Position numbers and translations under genes: made by a program
In this document: piece by piece, positions 7,174-9,452 of the stretch
How positions within the stretch are numbered: the first letter of the stretch is position 1
Layout: every line of letters begins with the position of its first letter
Assembly: GCA_003132865.1 (NCBI GenBank)
Contig: PKYZ01000608.1
Location: 1-9,452 of the forward strand
Reading direction: 5' to 3'
Source: Bryobacterales bacterium
GTDB taxonomy: Bacteria > Acidobacteriota > Terriglobia > Bryobacterales > Bryobacteraceae
Length of the DNA: 9,452 nucleotides
Notes under the pieces: generated by a model
What the model saw: the letters and a program-made list of their open reading frames with translations, nothing else
What the model was told of the DNA's origin: nothing
Databases searched by the model: none

Positions 7174-7653
7174 GTGTCGTCGTGCGCGGCTGACCTCGCA
7201 AAACGAATCGTGATTCCATTGATTGTGGCCTGCGCATTGGCGCATGGCCAGACCAAACCGAACCTGAACGGCGTCTGGAAGATGGATCCGGCGAGAAGCG
7301 ATTTCGGCGCCGGACCGGTGTCCGAGAGCCGGCTGGACAAAATCAGCCTCGATGGCCCGAATCTGAAGGACACCATCACGCAAAAGCTCCGCCGCGGCGA
7401 CGAAAGCACCTACGACATGATCTACACCATCGACGGCAAGGAGTCGACCAACCATGTCCGCGGCAATTTGGTGAAGAGCACCGCCCAGTGGGAAGGCGAC
7501 GAACTGGTGATCGACAGCAAGGTCTTTGCTTTCCGCCAGGCGGCTATACAGGATCGCTGGTCGGTCTCGACGGACGGCAAGACGATCGCGCTGCGGCGGC
7601 ACATGACGGGCGCCGTAACGGCGGAACAGAAGATTACGTTCGACCGGCAGTAG
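7174..7653 (+). CDS. Small secreted beta-rich protein, paralogue 4 of 4 (most diverged)
   Basis: 159 residues if GTG 7174 is the start: it lies one base after the previous stop, and GGAG at 7160-7163 is 10 nt upstream. A GTG at 7210 has no such site. The N-terminus (AKRIVIPLIVACALAHG, 9-25) is a signal peptide. IVAC at 17-20 also fits a loose lipobox, so this copy could be a lipoprotein, unlike the other three; the hydrophobic stretch before C20 is short, so this is uncertain. The mature part keeps the family pattern: NGVWKMDPARSDFG (32-45), YTIDGKESTNH (84-94, where Ser replaces the Cys), WEGDELVIDSK (106-116), QDRWSVSTDGKT (126-137) and a terminal FDRQ. It retains the segment missing in copy 3. 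Last gene of the operon. Confidence 0.8.
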   Translation: MSSCAADLAKRIVIPLIVACALAHGQTKPNLNGVWKMDPARSDFGAGPVSESRLDKISLDGPNLKDTITQKLRRGDESTYDMIYTIDGKESTNHVRGNLVKSTAQWEGDELVIDSKVFAFRQAAIQDRWSVSTDGKTIALRRHMTGAVTAEQKITFDRQ

Positions 7654-7656
7654 CAG

Positions 7657-7680
7657 TGGGACAGTCCTCCTGGCCTGTCT
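7657..7680. repeat. Right copy of the 22-bp palindromic repeat, at a convergent junction
   Basis: The core at 7659-7680 matches the left copy (5725-5746) at 21 of 22 positions, with the single C/T difference in the loop. GACAG (7660-7664) pairs with CTGTC (7675-7679). It lies between the ends of paralogue 4 and the TrmB-like gene and could terminate both, though no T-run follows here, unlike the left copy. It is preceded by GTG, giving GTGGGACAG as in the double element at 1924. Confidence 0.7.
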
Positions 7681-7701
7681 CTGCCGAGCGGAGCGAGGCT
7701 C

Positions 7702-8520
7702 TTACAGCGCCTGCCCGCGCCGCCAGCGGTCTTCGAACAGGCCGGTCATGGCCTCGCCCATGCCTTCATGGTCGAACACTACGGCCGTCCAGCTTGGCCT
7801 CGTGATTACAGGGTCCAGCAAGGCGAGCATGCCTTGGCGTCCATCGAATACGGCCAACTTCATGGGCAGAAAATCCACCTGCCGCACCTCGACGCCGGCG
7901 GCCGCGTAGTCCTGCAATGTTTGCCGGTGCGCCTCGTCCAGTGTGCCGGCTTCCAGCAGCAGCCGGCAGGTCACGCCGGAAAGGCGCGCCTGTTTGACCA
8001 ATCTCTCGTCCAGCGGATCGACCGCGTAGGGCGGACGGGAAAACTCCATGTATTCCGAGCGCACCTCCGACAGCATCCGGCGATACTCGGCGGCGGTCTG
8101 GGCCGGATCGCTGACGATGCGCAGGAAATCCAGGGTGCCGCGGCCCCCCTGCCCCTCCGAATAAACCGATTTCAGGTCGTCGATCAGCGCCAGGCTCATG
8201 CGGCTGTGATCGGTCAGCTCTTGATCGGCGAACTGGCGCTTGCGGGCCATGTAGGCGGGCAGCGCCAGGCCGGGTTCCACCGCCGAGAACAGTTTGGTCC
8301 GCTCCTGCACCACCTGCGCGAAGCCCTTCTCTACCAGGCTGTCGAGCACTTCATAGATTTTTTGCCGGGGCACGTGCGCGCGCGCCGCCAACTCCAGCGC
8401 TTTGAACCGTGGATGGCCCAGCAGAACCAGGTAAGAGCGCGATTCGTAGGCATTCAGCCCAAGCTGCTGAAGCCGCTTCCAAAAGCGCTGGAACTCTCCT
8501 TCAGCCCATTTTTCGCTCAT
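7702..8520 (-). CDS. TrmB-family transcriptional regulator (short form)
   Basis: 272 residues from ATG 8520-8518. A TTG 18 bases further upstream is possible but has no better ribosome site; AGGA lies close to the chosen ATG. Seen: an N-terminal winged helix-turn-helix (about 16-82) with LGLNAYESRSYLVLL, ALELAARAHVPRQKIYEVLDSLVEKGFAQVV and FSAVEPGLAL. A helical linker with AYMARKRQFADQEL follows (89-102), then a phospholipase D-like C-terminal region (about 130-272) with YMEFSRPP, GVTCRLLLEAGT, GVEVRQVDFLPMKLAVFDGRQGMLAL and a terminal LFEDRW. This is the TrmB layout known from archaeal sugar-responsive regulators and their bacterial relatives. At 272 residues it is shorter than the roughly 340-residue archaeal type, so the distal sugar-binding domain may be missing and the ligand is unknown. 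It is divergent from the response regulator gene and may control itself or that gene. Confidence 0.87.
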   Translation of the reverse strand: MSEKWAEGEFQRFWKRLQQLGLNAYESRSYLVLLGHPRFKALELAARAHVPRQKIYEVLDSLVEKGFAQVVQERTKLFSAVEPGLALPAYMARKRQFADQELTDHSRMSLALIDDLKSVYSEGQGGRGTLDFLRIVSDPAQTAAEYRRMLSEVRSEYMEFSRPPYAVDPLDERLVKQARLSGVTCRLLLEAGTLDEAHRQTLQDYAAAGVEVRQVDFLPMKLAVFDGRQGMLALLDPVITRPSWTAVVFDHEGMGEAMTGLFEDRWRRGQAL

Positions 8521-8568
8521 AGTTCCTAACAATAGCAAACCCGGCTAGAGAAGTCTGTTGCGCAATTT

Positions 8569-8589
8569 CGGCCGGTGGCGCCCCGGCCG
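8569..8589. promoter_or_regulatory. GC-rich perfect hairpin upstream of the TrmB-like gene
   Basis: CGGCCGG (8569-8575) and CCGGCCG (8583-8589) are perfect inverted repeats around a 7-nt loop. The hairpin lies 49-69 bp upstream of the TrmB-like start codon, on its promoter side. It could be an operator or an mRNA leader structure. It is immediately followed by a second self-complementary stretch, GCCGCGCGGC. Only the symmetry is seen; the role is inference. Confidence 0.45.
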
Positions 8590-8637
8590 CGCGGCGGCCC
8601 GCCCGGAAAGAAAATGGCTTACACTTGAACAATAGGA

Positions 8638-8666
8638 TTGACTTAGTACTACTGGGCCTCTAAAAT
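8638..8666 (+). promoter_or_regulatory. Sigma70-type promoter of the response regulator gene
   Basis: TTGACT (-35, 8638-8643) is separated by exactly 17 nt from TAAAAT (-10, 8661-8666). Both are one base from consensus. Transcription would start near 8673, giving a leader of about 14 nt before ATG 8687. No Shine-Dalgarno is visible in that leader. Confidence 0.72.
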
Positions 8667-8684
8667 AAAGCCTAGTACCCCAGT
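8644..8684 (+). promoter_or_regulatory. Repeated elements over the response regulator promoter (possible operator)
   Basis: TAGTAC occurs at 8644-8649, within the -35/-10 spacer, and at 8673-8678, at the predicted transcription start. ACTGGG (8651-8656) and CCCAGT (8679-8684) form an inverted repeat around the -10. This is a plausible autoregulatory or TrmB-bound operator. NarL-family dimers usually bind paired short half-sites, but the repeats do not match a motif I can name. Confidence 0.4.
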
Positions 8685-8686
8685 TT

Positions 8687-9424
8687 ATGCCTGAAAACAA
8701 TGGCACCCAGGAAGCGTCTTCGCCAGCCGCACCGGGCGAAGCAAGGAAAATTCGCATCGTGGTGGCGGACGACCACCCTATATTCCGCGACGGCTTGTGC
8801 CGGCTGCTGGCTCTGGAGCCGGATTTCGAGGTCGTAGCGCAAGCGCAGGACGGCCGGCAGGTGCTGGACGTGCTGCAACAGCACGAGCCCGATATCCTGC
8901 TGCTGGACCTCAAGATGCCCGGCCTGGACGGTCTGGCGACGCTGCAGAGGCTACAGAACAGCAAGCACAAGACCCGGGTCATCGTGCTGACCGCTTCAGA
9001 GGACAAGAACGAGTTCGTGCAGGCCATGAAGCTAGGCACTTCCGGCATCGTCTTGAAACAGAGCGCCACGGATCTGCTGATCAAGAGCATCCGCAAAGTG
9101 AATGCCGGCGAAATCTGGCTGGATTCGCACACCACCGCCGCCGTCATGCGGCAGTTCGCCACCGGCGCCGACGAAGCACCGGCCGCCGGGACGCCAGTTT
9201 CCAGCAGCCGCGAGCGCGAGCGTTCCCTGCTCAGCCAAAGAGAGCGCGAGATCGTGGCTTTGGTGGCGCAGGGTTTCAAGAACAAGGAAATGGCCGAGAA
9301 GATGTTTATCAGCGAGCAGACCGTGAAAAACCACCTGCACAACATCTTCGACAAGCTGGGCGTCTCCGACCGCCTGGAACTGGCCTTGTACGCCATTCAC
9401 AACAATCTGCACATGGGCAAGTAG
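8687..9424 (+). CDS. NarL/LuxR-family two-component response regulator
   Basis: 245 residues from ATG 8687. After a flexible 20-residue lead comes a receiver domain (about 21-140): acidic pair D28 D29 in VVADDHP, phospho-acceptor D74 in LLLDLKMPG, T102 in VLTAS and K124 in VLKQ. All the residues needed for phosphorylation are present. A linker of about 40 residues (including SSSRERERS) leads to a LuxR-type helix-turn-helix (about 181-240) with LLSQREREIVALVAQGFKNKEMAEKMF, recognition helix SEQTVKNHLHNIFDKL (209-224) and LGVSDRLELALYA. It is a cytoplasmic DNA-binding regulator activated by a sensor kinase, but no kinase gene is in the window. It is driven by a strong-looking promoter and is divergent from the TrmB-like gene. 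Targets are unknown; the repeats over its own promoter suggest autoregulation. Confidence 0.95.
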   Translation: MPENNGTQEASSPAAPGEARKIRIVVADDHPIFRDGLCRLLALEPDFEVVAQAQDGRQVLDVLQQHEPDILLLDLKMPGLDGLATLQRLQNSKHKTRVIVLTASEDKNEFVQAMKLGTSGIVLKQSATDLLIKSIRKVNAGEIWLDSHTTAAVMRQFATGADEAPAAGTPVSSSRERERSLLSQREREIVALVAQGFKNKEMAEKMFISEQTVKNHLHNIFDKLGVSDRLELALYAIHNNLHMGK

Positions 9425-9452
9425 CTGGTCTCTGTACTACTATCCATCAGTT

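Larger units (their letters stand above)
5776..7653 (+). repeat. Tandem array of four paralogous genes
   Basis: Four genes in one orientation, with gaps of 10, 7 and 1 nt, share the order signal peptide, (F/L)(S/N)G(T/V)WK, SDFG, a DGKE block (absent in copy 3), DRW(T/S)(L/V)S and a terminal (K/R)Q. The first two junctions repeat the same sequence around GAGAAACARTAGGAG, so stop and ribosome binding site were duplicated as part of the unit. Copies 1 and 2 share the longest stretches; copy 4 is the oldest-looking. Confidence 0.85.

Noticed and set aside
5776..7653. CRISPR or other short regularly spaced repeat array
   Set aside because: The repeated unit is a whole gene of about 0.4-0.5 kb with diverged copies; there are no short identical repeats with unique spacers.
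7768..8529. Plus-strand frame of 253 codons opposite the TrmB-like gene
   Set aside because: The minus strand gives a clear TrmB-type protein; this frame is its Gln/His/Arg-rich shadow.
8545..9396. Long minus-strand frame of 283 codons opposite the response regulator
   Set aside because: It is Ser/Arg/Cys-rich shadow coding of the receiver and HTH domains with no family resemblance.
9425..9452. Short tail with GTACTACT resembling part of the upstream promoter repeat
   Set aside because: An 8-base match is too short to call, and the window ends before any further structure could be judged.

Overview
The window (high GC, dense genes, short intergenic gaps) most resembles an Acidobacteriota chromosome, possibly the Bryobacterales/Solibacter side. 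The main reasons are a full-length duplicated MacB/FtsX-like permease with no ATPase gene beside it (the ADOP type abundant in that phylum), a family of small exported 'FSGTWK...KSDFG' proteins, and short palindromic repeats at gene ends. The taxonomic call is inference; there is no rRNA or other marker gene here.

Layout. (1) 1-1919, plus strand: the 3' end of a spermidine synthase-like aminopropyltransferase gene, overlapping by 4 bp (TTGA) a Tat-signal FAD-dependent amine-oxidase-like gene. (2) 1924-1965: a double palindromic repeat in the convergent junction; it supplies the last codons and stop of the next gene. (3) 3230-1956, minus strand: three tightly packed genes, namely a DUF3224 protein, a small helical protein and a DUF6036-type nucleotidyltransferase-like protein. 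The last two overlap by 4 bp and look like a toxin-antitoxin-type pair. (4) 3281-5725, plus: an 814-aa ADOP permease, divergent from the DUF3224 gene across 50 bp and lacking a Shine-Dalgarno sequence. (5) 5776-7653, plus: four tandem paralogous genes for small secreted beta-rich proteins of unknown function, bracketed by two near-identical copies (21 of 22 positions) of a palindromic element in direct orientation. The first copy also looks like an intrinsic terminator. (6) 8520-7702, minus: a short TrmB-family regulator. (7) 8687-9424, plus: a NarL/LuxR-type response regulator with a near-consensus sigma70-type promoter and no kinase gene in view. The last 28 bases hold no gene.

How the parts may work together. 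The first two genes are probably translationally coupled and act in polyamine metabolism, with the oxidase exported already folded and flavin-loaded. The minus-strand trio is probably one transcript. The four-gene array is one translation-coupled operon produced by repeated local duplication. The two regulators at the right are divergently transcribed from a 166-bp region that holds a GC-rich hairpin on the TrmB side and a promoter with repeated elements on the response-regulator side. I do not see a clear new defence or mobile system. The most novel content is the four-paralogue array with its flanking repeats, and the widespread but little-studied nucleotidyltransferase pair.
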